Shown here piece by piece: positions 23,305 through 34,931 of a DNA stretch of 64,000 nt (positions within the stretch are counted from its first letter, which is position 1; each line of letters opens with the position of its first letter). This DNA comes from Tenrec ecaudatus (taxonomy: Eukaryota; Chordata; Mammalia; Afrosoricida; Tenrecidae): assembly GCF_050624435.1 (NCBI RefSeq), contig NC_134535.1, forward strand, positions 124,235,731 through 124,299,730. Reading direction: 5' to 3'. The notes below the pieces were generated by a model. It saw only the letters and a program-made list of their open reading frames with translations. It was not told the origin of the DNA and ran no database searches. The position numbers and the translations under genes were made by a program.

Positions 23305-23600
23305 GTTGTTAGCTGTTGCTGAGTTGGCCTCTGCTTACTACAACCCCATGCAAAATGGAACAAAATGCTCCCTCCTTCTGAGTCACAACAGCTTGTACAC
23401 TGGAGCACTGGGATCAAAAGGGTTTTCACTGGCTGATTTTGCAGATCACCAGGCCTTTCTTCCTAGGCCAGGTTAGTTGGAAAATTCCACTGAAACCTGT
23501 TCAGCATCATAGCAACTTGCAACCCACTATTAACAGACCAGCACTGACTGCACAGGAACTGAACTTGAGCTTCCTACATCAAAGAAATTCTATGACTGAA
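23305..23600 (+). repeat. RTE-related SINE or RTE end fragment nested in old L1
   Basis: Contains 'gctgttgctgagttggcctc', 'gggttttcactggctgattt', 'aggcctttcttcctaggcca' and 'tgaaacctgttcagcatcat', sequences shared with the end of the RTE element (compare 29320-29400 and 29850-29940). Probably an afrotherian RTE-derived SINE; strand uncertain. Confidence 0.45.
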
Positions 23601-24265
23601 TTACCAATACACCTTGAAATTCTATATACATTTGAGGATTGGCTTCTCCATTTCTGCAAAATACGACAGTTGAGACTTTGATAGGTATTGTATTTATATC
23701 TTTATAGTAATAAGTCTTCAAGGCATAAATTTGGACTATTTGTTTTCTTGTTGTTCAGTAACGTCAAGTCAGTTCTGACTTACAGTGACACTATGTGCAA
23801 CAAAACAAAATACTGCCTGGTCCTGCTTTATCTTCACAATTGTCATGTTAGAGCCAGTGTGTCACTTCATCTTTTTAAAAATACCTTTTTCCCTAACCTT
23901 CTACGTTACCAAGCAGGGATTGGTCTTTCCTGAAAACATGTCCAAAGAAGATGAGATGAATTCTTTATGTCCTCACTTCAAAGGAACCTTCTGGCTGCCC
24001 TTCTTTCATGACACATTTGTTTGTTCTTATGACAGCTTATGGTACTTCCAATATTCCTTGTCAACACAATAATGTAAGTGCATCAATTCTTCTGCAGTCT
24101 TCCTCATTCATTTTCCAATTCTCGCTTACATTAGACAACTGAAAAGACCATGGCATGGGCCTGGGACACCTTATTCCTCAAAGTGACAGCCTTGCTCGTC
24201 AGCACGTTAAAGAGGTTTCGTGCAGCTGATTTGCCCAATGCTGTACATCATTTGATTTCTTTTTT

Positions 24266-24735
24266 CAACAGCTTTATTATCATTTCATTCACGTCATACA
24301 ATTTGATAATTCAAGCATTTCAAGGAGAGGTGTACAATTATCACCACATTCAATTCTAGAACATATTCTTCCTTGTACTCATTGTTATTCATGTAATTAT
24401 TTTTCTAAATTTTGTCAAAAATATAAGCAACAAAACACTGTCCAATTCCACAACACATATATATAATTCAGTACACTGATTATACTCTTCATGTTGTACA
24501 ACCTTCACTGATATCCTTTCCCAGATTATTCCATCAGCATTAGCATAAATTCAATGCCCCCTAAGCAACAACACTTTCTTCTTCACTCATGGTAACCATT
24601 GGTCAAGTTTGTTTTTTTTTTTTTGTTTGTTTTCTTGATATAATCTTCACATATCATACACTTCCCTGGCTAAATAACTTTTTTTAAAGAGTTGTATATA
24701 CACCATCATAAACAGTTTTAGTGCTCTCTCTCCTC
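24266..24735 (-). mobile_element. Old-type L1 3' UTR inserted in the RTE, with 13-bp target duplication
   Basis: Flanked by TGATTTCTTTTTT on both sides (24253-24265 and 24736-24748). The body ('cagctttattatcatttcat', 'gttattcatgtaattatttt', 'gcataaattcaatgccccct') matches the copy at 36775-37610. Confidence 0.8.
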
Positions 24736-24891
24736 TGATTTCTTTTTTGCCTCTGATATTTTTAATTGCTGCTTCAACGAGAAATGATTGTGAAACTAAA
24801 CAAAATGAAATCCTTGTCAATCTCTTTTCTTCATTTATCATGATGTTTTCTGTTGGTTAGGGTAGAATGATTTTGGCTCTTTCATATCGAG

Positions 24892-25571
24892 TGTCAGGCT
24901 GGGTTGTCTAAAGAAACACAATCAGTGACACTCATATATGAAAAAGAAGGAACTTTGTATCAAGAAGTAATTTTTACATTAAGAAGGTATCTAAGTCAAG
25001 TCCAACTGAAAGCCATGGGTAATATGGTAGCCTATGTTAGCAGCAGCCCTATTCAGATTCATGTAACTGCACACCAATGATGCAGAAAGATGAAGCAGGA
25101 AGCAGAGATATCACAGGCAGAATGCACAGGCAGAGATCACAGGCACTCGGTGAAGTCTCCATGGATCCAAGGTCTATGGAAATATGGCAGGGCAACATCA
25201 ACTCTCAAGGTTGATGGCCCACACAGGGCTGTGATCTTCCTACATTCAGCATCATTGCATGGCTGTGTGAGTCTAAAGAGCAATTTATGGACTAGTATTG
25301 ACATAGGGGGTAATATCAAACTTATAGACTTGATCTGGACAGGGATGGCATGTTTTCTTAAACAATTACTCTGTAGATAAAACTCTTTCTTGTACACGAG
25401 TCTCCCGTGATGTGTTTCTCTAGTTAACCTAGCTAGACTAACACGCAGTATCTGTGCTATAAAAAGGCCACACACCCAAGGAGGCATCATCAGGCAGTTA
25501 CCTGATTGATAGGCCAGACTCCACCCCTATAACTCCACACAGGTTCAAGTTGACATAAAACCTAACCAGCA
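24892..25571 (+). mobile_element. LTR-like element inserted in the RTE, itself interrupted
   Basis: Starts 'tgtcaggctgggttgtctaa', 'agaaacacaatcagtgacac' and resumes at about 25446 with 'ggaggcatcatcaggcagtt', 'gataggccagactccacccc', ending 'acataaaacctaaccagca'. The middle holds a second family member in the opposite orientation. Diverged and without a clear target duplication. Confidence 0.6.
25222..25445 (-). mobile_element. Partial LTR-like element nested in opposite orientation
   Basis: Minus-strand family sequence: 'cattcagcatcattgcatgg', 'ttatagacttgatctggaca', 'tgttttcttaaacaattact', ending 'ctagctagactaacacg'. Only the 5' part of the LTR (in its own sense) is present. Confidence 0.65.
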
Positions 25572-25594
25572 GCTTGCAATCCATACTGAAGGTT

Positions 25595-25900
25595 TTAGTC
25601 CTTCATCTTCAGCAAATAGTTCAAGTCTTCCTCGCTTTCAGCAAGCAGAGCTGTGTCATCTGCATAGCCTTCCTTTGATCCTCTAATTATTTTACATATA
25701 GCCCAATTTCTGACTATTTGCTCAGCATACAGATGGAATAAGAATGGTGAAAGAATACAACCCTGACATACATCTTTCATGATTTTAAACCATACATGAT
25801 TCCCTTGTTGTATTAGAACAAATGCTCCTTGGTTGTGTACTGCTTCTATATGAACACAATGTAGTATTTTGGAATTCTCTTTCCTCTCAATATTATCCAT
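25595..25900 (-). pseudogene. RTE reverse-transcriptase fragment with YADD motif
   Basis: An open minus-strand stretch of 101 codons encodes the polymerase core of the RTE LINE: the block GCILSPFLFHLYAEQIV followed by the catalytic YADDTALLAES motif (metal-binding Asp pair), as in RTE/BovB reverse transcriptases. It is only a fragment; upstream motif A lies beyond a broken frame and the L1 insertion at 25958. It is a relic within the RTE at 23755-29975, not a host gene. Confidence 0.8.
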
Positions 25901-25957
25901 AGCTTATTATAATCCACACAATTGAATGCCTTTGCATAGTCAATAAAACACAAGTAA

Positions 25958-26109
25958 ACACTCAAGTAGAAAGAAAATGTTTTGAAAACGTACAAATGTA
26001 CATTTGTACAAATGTGCTTGACACAATGGATGAATGGATGGATTGTGGTAAGAGTTGTATTAGCCCCCAATAAAATGATTAAAAAACAGTAAACAATCTA
26101 CCCCCATAA
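25958..26109 (+). mobile_element. Short L1 3' end inserted in the RTE
   Basis: 'aagtagaaagaaaatgtttt', 'gtgcttgacacaatggatga', 'agcccccaataaaatgatta' and an A-rich tail. It splits RTE sequence that continues from 'aacacaagtaaaca' to 'gtgaacatttctctggtgtt'. A small duplication of 'tgtacaaatg' is present inside. A short (CA)n run (about 26115-26129) lies at its right edge. Confidence 0.8.
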
Positions 26110-26439
26110 AAATAACACACACACACACAAGTGAACATTTCTCTGGTGTTCTCTGGTTCAGCCAAGATCCACCTAATATCAGCAATGATATTGCTTGTGC
26201 CAGGTGAACATGTCCTCTTCTGAATTCAACTTGAATTTCTGGTAGCTTCCTGTTGATGTACTGCTACAACCAGATTTGAATTATCTTCAGCAAAATTTAC
26301 CTTGCATGTGGCATTAATGGTAATGTTAGATAATTTCTGTATTCTATTGGTTCACCTTTCTTTGAAATGGGCACAAATACAGGTTTATCAGGCAGTTATA
26401 TTTTCCCCAAAATTTCTTCAATACTGGTGCTTCAATGTG

Positions 26440-26820
26440 CTTCCGGAAGCATGATGGAGGTGGGTATGAAGCTGTAGATGGTCAGGATGGTCTGAAGGAG
26501 CAGTGAGGGTTAAGTGAACAGTGGGAGGCAGTAGCAGAATATGATGTGCAGCCTCAGGCTGGGATGAACAGGAGTCTAAAATACTCTTACTGTTCAGACT
26601 TCTGGATCTTTGTTCCCTTCAACTGGTGCTGTTTTTATTTTTTCTTCATGTAGCTTATGCCCTTACTGGTTAGATATCCATCTAAGGGAAGGAGTAGGCA
26701 TTCCAGTTGGCTTCTAAAAATGCTAAAAACTTCTTGAATAAAGACAGGCAGGATTGTGCAGCAGCAGACTTTCAAAACCTCGAGAGCTCCTTTTCATTTT
26801 ACACATTCTTTTTCATTTGG
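26440..26820. other. Unassigned sequence between RTE and LTR
   Basis: No gene or named repeat recognised; may be diverged RTE. Confidence 0.3.
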
Positions 26821-27323
26821 TGTAGTAGTCCAGGTGGACTAGAGAAACAAATTCATAGACATTCATGTGTATAAGAAAGAGCTTTATATAAAATTATAAT
26901 TATATATTAAGAAAACATCCCAGCCCAGATCAAATCCATAAGTCTGATATTAGCCCATATGTTCAATACCAGTCTATAAATTCCTCTCAGACTCATACAA
27001 CACATGCAATGACACCAAATGCAGGAAGATCACAAGCCAGTGGGTGGAAAATTTTGTGGATCCAGTGGTGGTGGAACAATGCAGTGCTGGCATGGGTCTT
27101 TCTTCATGTGCCTCCTCCAGCTCCAGAACTCTGGCTCCATCAGCTTAGCTCCAATGTGGCTTGTCAACAGGAAAACCAAACAGTGTGGGTCTAGCCTCCA
27201 GTGAGTTATTAATCTCTGTAGCGCTGCCAAATGAGATCCTCAAGCTGCAACCTGATGGACAGGCTAAGCTCCACCTCTTCACTCACTAGTCTCAAATTGA
27301 CACTAGATTATGTAACAACCACA
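26821..27323 (+). mobile_element. Solo LTR with perfect 5-bp target duplication
   Basis: Starts 'tgtagtagtccaggtggact', contains 'attaagaaaacatcccagcc', ends 'gattatgtaacaaccaca'; 503 bp, flanked by TTTGG at 26816-26820 and 27324-27328. Same family as 10525-10985. Confidence 0.85.
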
Positions 27324-27328
27324 TTTGG

Positions 27329-27839
27329 GTACTACATTAAACTAAATTCTTAAAACCAGAGTTGTCCATGTTGCAAAACTGCAAACACCTGATAAGCTTT
27401 CTAGGGGCTGAATATAAAAATATTTGTACTTAAGGATTTAGTATATTGGTCAAGGTACAACTATGATGTAGATAATGTGCAAATAATAATAATGAAAATA
27501 TTGTGGTGGAAAAATAAGGTGAGGTATTTATAACTTAAAAGGAAAGTGGGATTGAGAAAAGGAACGTGTTTTTAAAAAAGCTTTTGAGAAAATAAAGGCC
27601 CACAATATATTAGCTGTAAATACCAGATTAACTTTCAGAATAAGCAGGACTGTTTTAGGAAAAGATAGAGTGAATGGACTTAGAGAAAGTGCATGTATGC
27701 CCGCTTTCCTGGAAGCTGCATCTTTTTAATCATTGAGCTCCCTAAAGTAAGTCTGCTTTAAAACCGGTTTTTCTTAATATGGTTTCATTCAAGATGCTTT
27801 CGGCTAAGAAATAAAATAAAATCCTTCAATATTACAAGC
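27329..27839. other. Unassigned sequence
   Basis: AT-rich, no gene or repeat recognised; it separates two RTE pieces and may be an unrecognised insertion or deleted-in-consensus sequence. Confidence 0.3.
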
Positions 27840-28784
27840 GGCTTAAACTTCTTCGGTTTTTTTCAGCTTGAGATATTCCAAGTGTGCTCTTCCTTTTTGA
27901 CACCCTACTGCCAGGCGCTGGCCCCTTTCACTTAATATTCTATTTTATTTTCTCAAGCTGCCCTCTGAAAGTTTCTGGTTAGCTCTCGTCACCTTTTTCT
28001 TTTTTTTAATTTGCTTTAGCTACTTTATGACCAAGAGCAAATTTCAAAATCTCTTCTGACATCCGTTTGAGCTTTTCTTTCTTTCTTGTCTCCTTAGTGT
28101 CCTTTTTGCTTTCTTCATATAGGATGTTATTGATGTCATCCCACCACTTGCCAGGTCTTCTCTTATTAGTATTCAGTGATTCAGTCCTATTCTTGAGATG
28201 TTCTTGAAATTCAGATGGGTTATACATATGGTTGGATTTTGAGCTCTCATGGACGTATTTTAATTTTCTTCAGCTTCAACCTGGACTGACATAGGAGCAG
28301 GTGATGGTTTGCCCTAGGGTCAGTCTCTAAAGGTATTTGAGCTGCTCCATCAACTCTTCCACAGATGTAGTCACTTTTATTCTTGTATGTTTAATCTGGT
28401 GAGCTCCATGTGTACAGTCACCTGTTAAGTTGTTGAAAAAAGGTATTTGCAATGAAGAAGTCATTGGTCTTGAAAAGTTCCCATCATTTGATCTCCAGCT
28501 TTGTTTCTACCACAAAGGCCACATTTTCCAACTACTGCACCTTCTTCTTTGTTTCAAACTTTTGTATTCCAATCACCAGTAATTATCAATCCATCTTGAT
28601 TGCATGTTTGGACCATTTCAGACTAAAACAGCTAGTGGCATGGTTGCATTTCTTTATCACCAGCTTTAGTGGCTGGTTTTATATATTTTTGAATAATGGT
28701 TATATTAACTGGATTTCATTAGAGGAGGTTAGATACTATATCTCACCGAGAGTATTGTATTTCTAGGTAGAACTTGAAATGTCC

Positions 28785-28868
28785 TTTTTAAAAAATTAAA
28801 GCATTTTATTGGGGGCTCGTACAACTCTTATCACAATCCATATATACACCTATTGTGTCAAGCACATG
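28785..28868 (-). mobile_element. Minimal L1 3' end (84 bp) inserted in the RTE
   Basis: 'gcattttattgggggctcgt', 'acaactcttatcacaatcca', 'attgtgtcaagcacatgtc'. Flanking RTE text continues on either side ('gaacttgaaatgtccttttt' and 'ttttttaatgatgaatggga'). Confidence 0.85.
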
Positions 28869-29397
28869 TCTTTTTTAATGATGAATGGGATGTCATTCCT
28901 CTTGAATTTGTAATTCCGAAATGAATGTCTCATTCAAAATAACCAATACCAGTCTACTTCAATAAATTAATGCCTAGGATATTGATCTTTATGCACCCCA
29001 CTTTATTTTTTGACAAATTCCAACTTTCTTAGATTTATACTTCATATATTTCATGTTCTGATTAATGGATGTTTGCAACTGTTTCTTCTCATTTTCATTC
29101 ATGCCTATAAGTAAATGAAGGTCTCAAACTCTACTCTGAAATTTTCTATTCAGGTTTTACTTCATTTCTTCCATTCTTCATTCATGTCATCATAGTTGAC
29201 TCTACTTTGAGAAGGCAGCTCTTCTTCAGTTACATTTTGAGTTTTTTTCCAACCCATGCGTCTTCAGGCACTATATTGGACAATGTTCTGTTGCTAGTTA
29301 TAAGTTTTTCAGTGGCTAATCCCTTAGAAGTGGGCAGCTTTGACACCATGACAATATTTCACTGCTATTCATACACTTTTCAGTGGCTAATTCCTCA

Positions 29398-29805
29398 GCT
29401 CTGGTGGTGTATTGGTTTATATTTGGACTGATAACCACTAGGTCATCAGTTCAAAACCACCAGGCACTCCTTGGGAAAAAGATGAGGCTTTCTACTCCCT
29501 AACGAGTCAATCTAAGAGACTCACAGGGGCATGTCTACTTTGTCCTATAGAGTCTCTATGATTAGGCAACAGCTGGGTGGCACGGAGTTTGGAGCCCTGG
29601 TGGTGTGGTGGTTATGTGCTGGGCTATTAACAAAGTCAGTAGTTCGAAATCACCAGCAGTTTCTCAGGAGAAAGTTGAGATTTTCTACTCCTGTGACGAC
29701 TTACAGTATTGGGAACCCACAAGGACAGTTCTACCCTGTCCTGTAGGACCACTATGATTTGGAATCAGTTGGAAGGCAGTGAGGATGATGATGATGATGA
29801 TGATA
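29398..29805 (+). repeat. Two AfroSINEs in tandem within one target duplication
   Basis: First unit from 'gctctggtggtgtattggtt' to about 29591; second from 'ggagccctggtggtgtggtg' to a (GAT)n-like tail (about 29780-29803). Both carry a B-box-like 'gttcgaaat'/'gttcaaaac' and the tail 'ctctatgatt'/'ccactatgattt'. The pair is flanked by a single duplication AATTCCTCA (29389-29397 and 29806-29814) in RTE sequence. Confidence 0.85.
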
Positions 29806-30099
29806 AATTCCTCAAAAGTGGACAGCCTATTCCTTCTTCACAGTCTGTTCTTAGTCTGGAAGTTCTGCTGGAACTCTTTCACCTTGGATGAACCCACTGG
29901 AATTTGTAATACCAGTGACATACTTTCCAGCATCATAGTAACACAGTAGTATAAACTAACAGGCCATGTCGTCCTGCTTACTTGTCTCCTTTATCTAACA
30001 TCATTTTACATTTTTTAAAAAGGGCAACAATAATTGTTTTCACTTAATAGTTGGTGAGTTAAAAAGAACCTTTATAAATCTGTAGTAGCCACTCACAAA

Positions 30100-31170
30100 C
30101 AAAAAAAGCACTGCTTTTGTAGTATGCAGTTGTTAATGGTAGCCTGACACCATCTGGTTCTGGTTTCAGGGTCATGAAAACTGAGTTTTCATCAGTCCAT
30201 TGGACTAATTATTTCCATGTGTCTTCTATTTTCATCCCTTTTCTTTCTTCCAGGCAGGGAGACCAATAATTGCACTTTACATGGCTGCCCAAGAGCCTTT
30301 AGAGCCGTCACAACTCACTGAAGTACAATTTAGAGCATTGTCTTTGTATACTATGTAGGTCAATTGAATTTAGGAACCTAGAAACCATGGTTCTGAGCCC
30401 CGCGGCCACATTACTCATTCCCTTAAAGTGACTCGTGATATCTAAGTTCTCATAACTGTGCCTCCACATTAATGGATATATTTGCAACATAGGAAAATAA
30501 ATACACATATAGGAATATCCTCATGAGTATACTCACACTCAACTTAGGTGTCTATCAATGCACACACTTGTAGGTCGGCACTACTGCAGGGTGGTATATA
30601 TATATATATAGCAATATTGCCTTCTGTTGTCTTTAATTCTTGCACTCCCCTCCAGTAATTCTTGCACTCTCCCCAGTGTCCTCTATTATTTATTGCAGAT
30701 TGTCCTCTTATTGTATATTATGTTCCCTTTCACCCAACTTAATAAGCCTACATTCTAGTTAGTAATTTATTCTTCCTTCCCTTCCCACCCCAATAGACAT
30801 CAAAGAATGTTTCCTTTAGTGTGAAAACCTTTCCATGGCCTCATACAATATCTGTCCATTTGTGATTGACTTATGTCACTCAGCATAATGCCTTCCAGGT
30901 TCATGATGTTGCAAGGTATTTCCCAGATTCAGTGCTGTTTTTCAACATTGGGCAGTACTCCATTGTGTGTAAATGCCATGCCTTGTTAATCCAGTCTTCC
31001 AACCTAAATGCTGGGCATTTAGGTTGTTTCCATCCTTTTGTCACTGTGAATAGTACTGTGAAGAACATGGGTGTTCAGAGATCAATTCCTGCCTTGGCAT
31101 TTATTTCTCTAGGATACATACCAAGTAGTGGGATTGCTGGATCATATTGTATTTCTATTTGAGGCCTCTA
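30100..31170 (-). mobile_element. Old L1 3' region, minus strand
   Basis: Reverse L1: 'ccatctggttctggtttcag', 'tccattggactaattatttc', then 30860-31165 'acttatgtcactcagcataa', 'gggcagtactccattgtgtg', 'aggttgtttccatccttttg', 'ataccaagtagtgggattgc'. The middle (30310-30560) is less clear. A short (TA)n run lies at about 30593-30611. Confidence 0.65.
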
Positions 31171-32124
31171 AGAGCTTATGCATGCATTAAACCATAGATC
31201 CTGTTCTATCTTTGAAGCACAAAAGTTTTCAAGTATCATCCCTTAAGAAAATCAGTCCTTGGCTCAGCCTTCTTCCATGTTAGATTTCTCTATCCTAATT
31301 ATATACCTCTCACTAGAAAAATCTGGCAGGTCCTCTCTCCCGCAGTGCTAGCTGCCAGCATCAGTTATCCAGAGTAGAGGCCATTGCATTAGGCCATCTC
31401 ATTTGGGGCTTGGCAGTTGTTTCTGAGCTGAGTCTTGGTCTGCATTAGATAGAAAAGCATGTAGTGCCCACAGAAGTTTAAAAACATATTCTTAATTCTA
31501 AGAGAGTGAGAGCTCGAAGGCAGAGTAAGGGAAAAGAAGTCAGACGGGAAGTCTTAGAAGCTGCAGGATGTCTGGAAGGGTGATTTCAACAGGCTGACAA
31601 TTTAAATCTTAAGCCAGCAGGCACCAGATCCCGAGGCTGATGTTAACTCCAAACCCAAGATCCTTTTTGCTAACCCATTACTTGCTTACTTTCTTGTCCA
31701 TGCCTGTGCAAGACCCAGCCATGGACAGAGTATGATCAGGCTTGTGACTGGATCTAAGAAATAGGATCAGACCCAAGTCCATTCATAACCTGAAGACACA
31801 GACAATGACTGTTACCCCACATCTCATAAAAGCCCTTACACATTTCATTTAGCAGCAACTCATTCAAGTTCCAGCTTGCTGCATCAGTTGCTTGTCTTTC
31901 CTTTCCAAAAAACACCCCAAAAAAACAACACTTTACTTTCTGCTCGTTATTTGTGGTTTGAGTCCATTCTTCAGTTTCAGAGAACAAGAGCCCTTGGACA
32001 CATCAGAACAGTTACAATAGGATATACCTCACTCTTCTCATTTAAGCCAGAGAAGTGTAAAAGGTACAAGACCTTTCCTGGCGAGGGATCATTTGAGTAG
32101 TCAATAACTGTCAATTCAACTTCA
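31171..32124. other. Unassigned sequence
   Basis: No gene or repeat recognised. Short open frames (for example around 31754-32100) show no similarity I can name. Confidence 0.35.
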
Positions 32125-32315
32125 AGAAGTCTGCTGGCGTGGTGGATTGTTTTGGGCTGCTAACCCCACAGGTGGGCCTTTCAAAACCACCAGGAGCTCT
32201 GCAGAAGAAAGGTAAGGCTTTTTACTCTGAGTTAAGAGTCTCAGAAATCCTTAAGGGCAGTTTTACTGTCTTTTAGGGTCACAAGAAGTCAGGATTGACT
32301 CAGTGGCAGAGTTGT
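32125..32315 (+). repeat. AfroSINE
   Basis: 'gctggcgtggtggattgttt', 'tttcaaaaccaccaggagct', 'gattgactcagtggcagagt'. Confidence 0.8.
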
Positions 32316-32494
32316 TTTTTTAAAGTCCCATGGCACTTACCATCTCATTTCTTTCTTCATGTCCAGATTCTGTTCTTTATATATCACTCTTCATCCCTTT
32401 CCCCCTTCATATAAATTCTTTTGTCTCTGTACCTATTCTTTTCTAACTTTAACTATGAGCACATATTTCAGTTCTTGAATTATGTCAGTTCTCT

Positions 32495-33155
32495 GGGAAG
32501 CTGCTTTCGTGCCTCAGTGGTTTAATGGGTTATGCTCTAGGTTGCTAACCACCAGGTTGGCAATTCAAACCTACGAGGCAATCTGTTCCTGTAAACATGT
32601 ATGGCCTCAGAGACCCAAAGGGGAGTTCTTATCTGTTCTCTAGGGTTACTCTGGGTCAAAGAGACGCAACAGTTATATACCTAGCTAAGTGGCTGGTAGC
32701 CACAGGAGAAAGATCTGGTGATGTGCGCTACAAATAAAGCCAAGCAAAACACTACAGGGTAGTTCTACTGAACTAAATGGGGTTGTTTTGAGTCTGAATA
32801 GACTTGATGGCACCTGAACAAACGCAGCAATGTATAACTGAGGCCCAATGTAATACATAGTACTAAATATTGAAAGGTTGGTGGTTTGAAGTTACCTGGA
32901 GATGCCCCAGGAAAGGCCTGGCTACTTTCAAATCTGCATACATGGAGTTATAAGATGGAAACTTGACAGGAACAAACTTAAAGGGCATTTGAATTAATCC
33001 ACTTTAATGAGTTCTTTTTTCCAGAGGAGTCACTTGAGGCTCAGAAATTTATTCATGATCCAGGATTCTCAGAAACTCACAGGGCAGTTCTACTCTGTCC
33101 TATGGGGTTGCAATGAATCAGTATCGCCTCGATGGCAGTGCATTTGGTTTTGGTT
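32495..33155 (+). repeat. Cluster of AfroSINE copies and pieces
   Basis: At least three plus-strand pieces: 32495-32665 ('gtgcctcagtggtttaatgg', 'caattcaaacctacgaggca'), 32670-32825 (body and tail, 'gagtctgaatagacttgatg'), and 32855-33155 (a head near 32860-32940, then 'cagggcagttctactctgtc', 'gcctcgatggcagtgcattt'). Boundaries between them are blurred by divergence. Confidence 0.7.
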
Positions 33156-33317
33156 GACCCAATTAGTGGCTCAGCACCAGAATACTGTTTCCAGTCTCTT
33201 AGTTCATTGTTTTTTCCAATACATAACCCAAGTTAGTTAGAAAAATCCACCTTACTAAATGCAGTCTCTATGGAATTTTTATAACTTGCTACATTGCTGA
33301 CAGAGAAACAGTTTGGA

Positions 33318-34053
33318 TATGGCAACAAAGCCCAAATGGAAGCAGCACACCAGCCTGTGCAATCAGGAGGTGTTGAAGGGATCAGGTATCAGGCATTATC
33401 AGAAAAAAAAATCCTATCATTGTGAATGAGGGGGAGTACGGAATGGAGACCCAAAGCTATCTGTAGGCAAATGGACATCCCCTTACAGAAGGGTCATGGG
33501 GAGGAGACGAGCCAGTCAGGGTGCAGAGCAGCAACGATGAAACATACAACTTTCCTCTAGTTCTTAAATGCTTCCCCTTCTCCCCGCCTACTATCATGAT
33601 CCCAATTCTACCTTACAATTCTGGCTGAACCAGAGGATGTACACTGGTACAGATAGGAACTGGAAACACAGGGAACCCAGGGCAGATGATCCCTTCAGCT
33701 TCAGTGGTGAGAGTGGCAACAACGGGAAGGTGGAGGGAGGGTGGGGTAGAAAGGAGGAACCGATTACAAGAATCTACATATAACCTCCTCCCTTGGGGAT
33801 GGACAACAGAAAAGTGGGTGAAGGAAGACGTTGGACAGTGCAAGATATGACAAAATTATAATTTATAAATTATCAAGGGTTTATAAGAGAGGGGGTAGCG
33901 GGGAGGGGAAAATAAGGAGTTGATGCCAGGGGCTTAAGTGGAGAGCAAATGTTTTGAGAATGATGAGGGCAATAAATATACAAATGTACTTTACACAACT
34001 GATGTATGTATGAATTGTGATGAGTTGTATGAACCCCTAATAAAATTAAAAAG
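33318..34053 (+). mobile_element. 5'-truncated L1 3' UTR
   Basis: Starts at 'caaagcccaaatggaagcag', followed by 'gagggggagtacggaatgga', 'gaaccagaggatgtacac', the G-rich block near 33890-33915, and 'gaacccctaataaaattaaa'. Confidence 0.85.
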
Positions 34054-34704
34054 GGCCAAATAAATCTGTCTTATTAACCTATTAGTGATCAAATAGCTAA
34101 GCCCTGCTATCTAATTAGTCAACAGAAACATCCTGAAATAGGCCTGAGTTAAAGAACCTTACGGTTCTGTTTGCTTGCTCAGTCAATAACTGTTACCCAG
34201 GGTGACCCTGAAACCAGAGTTAATGTAAACATCTGAATATGACTCACCATGGTGTAAATTCCAAAGTAAAAGGTGTATGATCTCAACCAAGACACTACTC
34301 AGTGTGTGTGGCTATTGGGTACCATGCCAGTAACCTAATAAACTTTTCTTTCTTCCTAACTTGGGAGTGAGCGAATTGGGTAGGCTGTGCCAAGAACCTT
34401 CTTAAGGGGAAAATAACAATGCTTCTAAATTATTAAATTAGTTCACTTAATAGCAACTAATAGCATAGCTGTGAACCTATAAGCTCAGCCTTGTACATGC
34501 TTTCCTGTCATCAGACAAGGCAGTACAAGCTTGTCAGATACAACAAGCATATTTCTTTACTGTAAAGACATGGCAGAGTGGATTAAACAATAGATGTGTA
34601 TTCTGTTCTTAGATATGTATTATCTCAGTTCTTAAGGGTTAGGACTTATGCATGGGTTCTCTGCTCTGGGTCTCATCAGGCTGAAATCAACACATCCCTT
34701 GGGG
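34054..34704. other. Unassigned sequence
   Basis: No gene or repeat recognised. Confidence 0.3.
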
Positions 34705-34931
34705 CAGGAGTCCTCAAACTTTTTAAACAGGGGGCCAGTTCACTGTCCCTCAGACCATTGAAAGGCTGGACTATAGTTTGTTTTTTAAAAAAACTATGAA
34801 CAAATTCTTATGCACACTGCACATATCTTATTTTGAAGTAAAAAAACAAATGAGACAAAACAACCGGCAGGCTGGATAAATGTCCTCGGAGGGCTCCATG
34901 TGACCTGCGGGCTATAGTTTGAGGACGCCTG
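34705..34931. mobile_element. Non-autonomous hAT transposon, second family
   Basis: Left end 'caggagtcctcaaacttttt', right end 'agtttgaggacgcctg': imperfect terminal inverted repeats. Flanked by 8-bp duplication ccttgggg/ccttgggt (34697-34704 and 34932-34939; one mismatch). Interior: 'gggggccagttcactgtccc', 'tgcacactgcacatatctta', 'ttttgaagtaaaaaaacaaa'. hAT by duplication length and end structure; no transposase. It could be one of the other horizontally spread hAT families reported in tenrec (for example OposCharlie1), which I cannot verify. Confidence 0.85.

Larger units (their letters stand above)
21080..23745 (-). mobile_element. Old L1 element (3' part), minus strand, with nested insertions
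   Basis: Classic ancient mammalian L1 3' sequence read in reverse: 'gtgccatgttgtgcaaggat', 'cctaaacagaaactcagcac', 'tgttttcaagtttcatccaa', 'ctattgtggataatgatgca', 'acttgacacccttgtcaaaa', 'tctattccattggtttatgt', 'gtttggaaatatggaagaat'. It resumes after each of four insertions (21258-21415, 21739-21999, 22705-23145, 23305-23600), which must therefore be younger. Confidence 0.75.
23755..29975 (-). mobile_element. RTE (BovB-like, afrotherian) LINE, near full span, heavily interrupted
   Basis: One minus-strand RTE can be followed in collinear pieces: 23755-24252 (3' end), 24749-24890, 25575-25957, 26110-26440, 27840-28784, 28869-29388 and 29815-29975 (5' end). Landmarks in plus orientation include 'cactatgtgcaacaaaacaa', 'atttgctcagcatacagatg', 'gcctttgcatagtcaataaa', 'tggtattccaatcaccagt'-like text near 28563, and 'gcctaggatattgatcttta'. 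Insertions at each gap include L1 3' ends, LTRs and AfroSINEs. The endonuclease and reverse-transcriptase frames are full of stops, so it is dead. AfroSINEs use the 3' tail of this LINE class. Confidence 0.8.

Noticed and set aside
25595-25900. Reverse-transcriptase fragment with YADD, considered as a retron or host reverse transcriptase.
   Set aside because: The flanking DNA is collinear with an RTE LINE, and the fragment lacks the rest of the domain.
29592-29660. tRNA-like segments with B-box sequences in the AfroSINEs.
   Set aside because: They are the tRNA-derived heads of SINEs; no cloverleaf with a proper acceptor stem is present.
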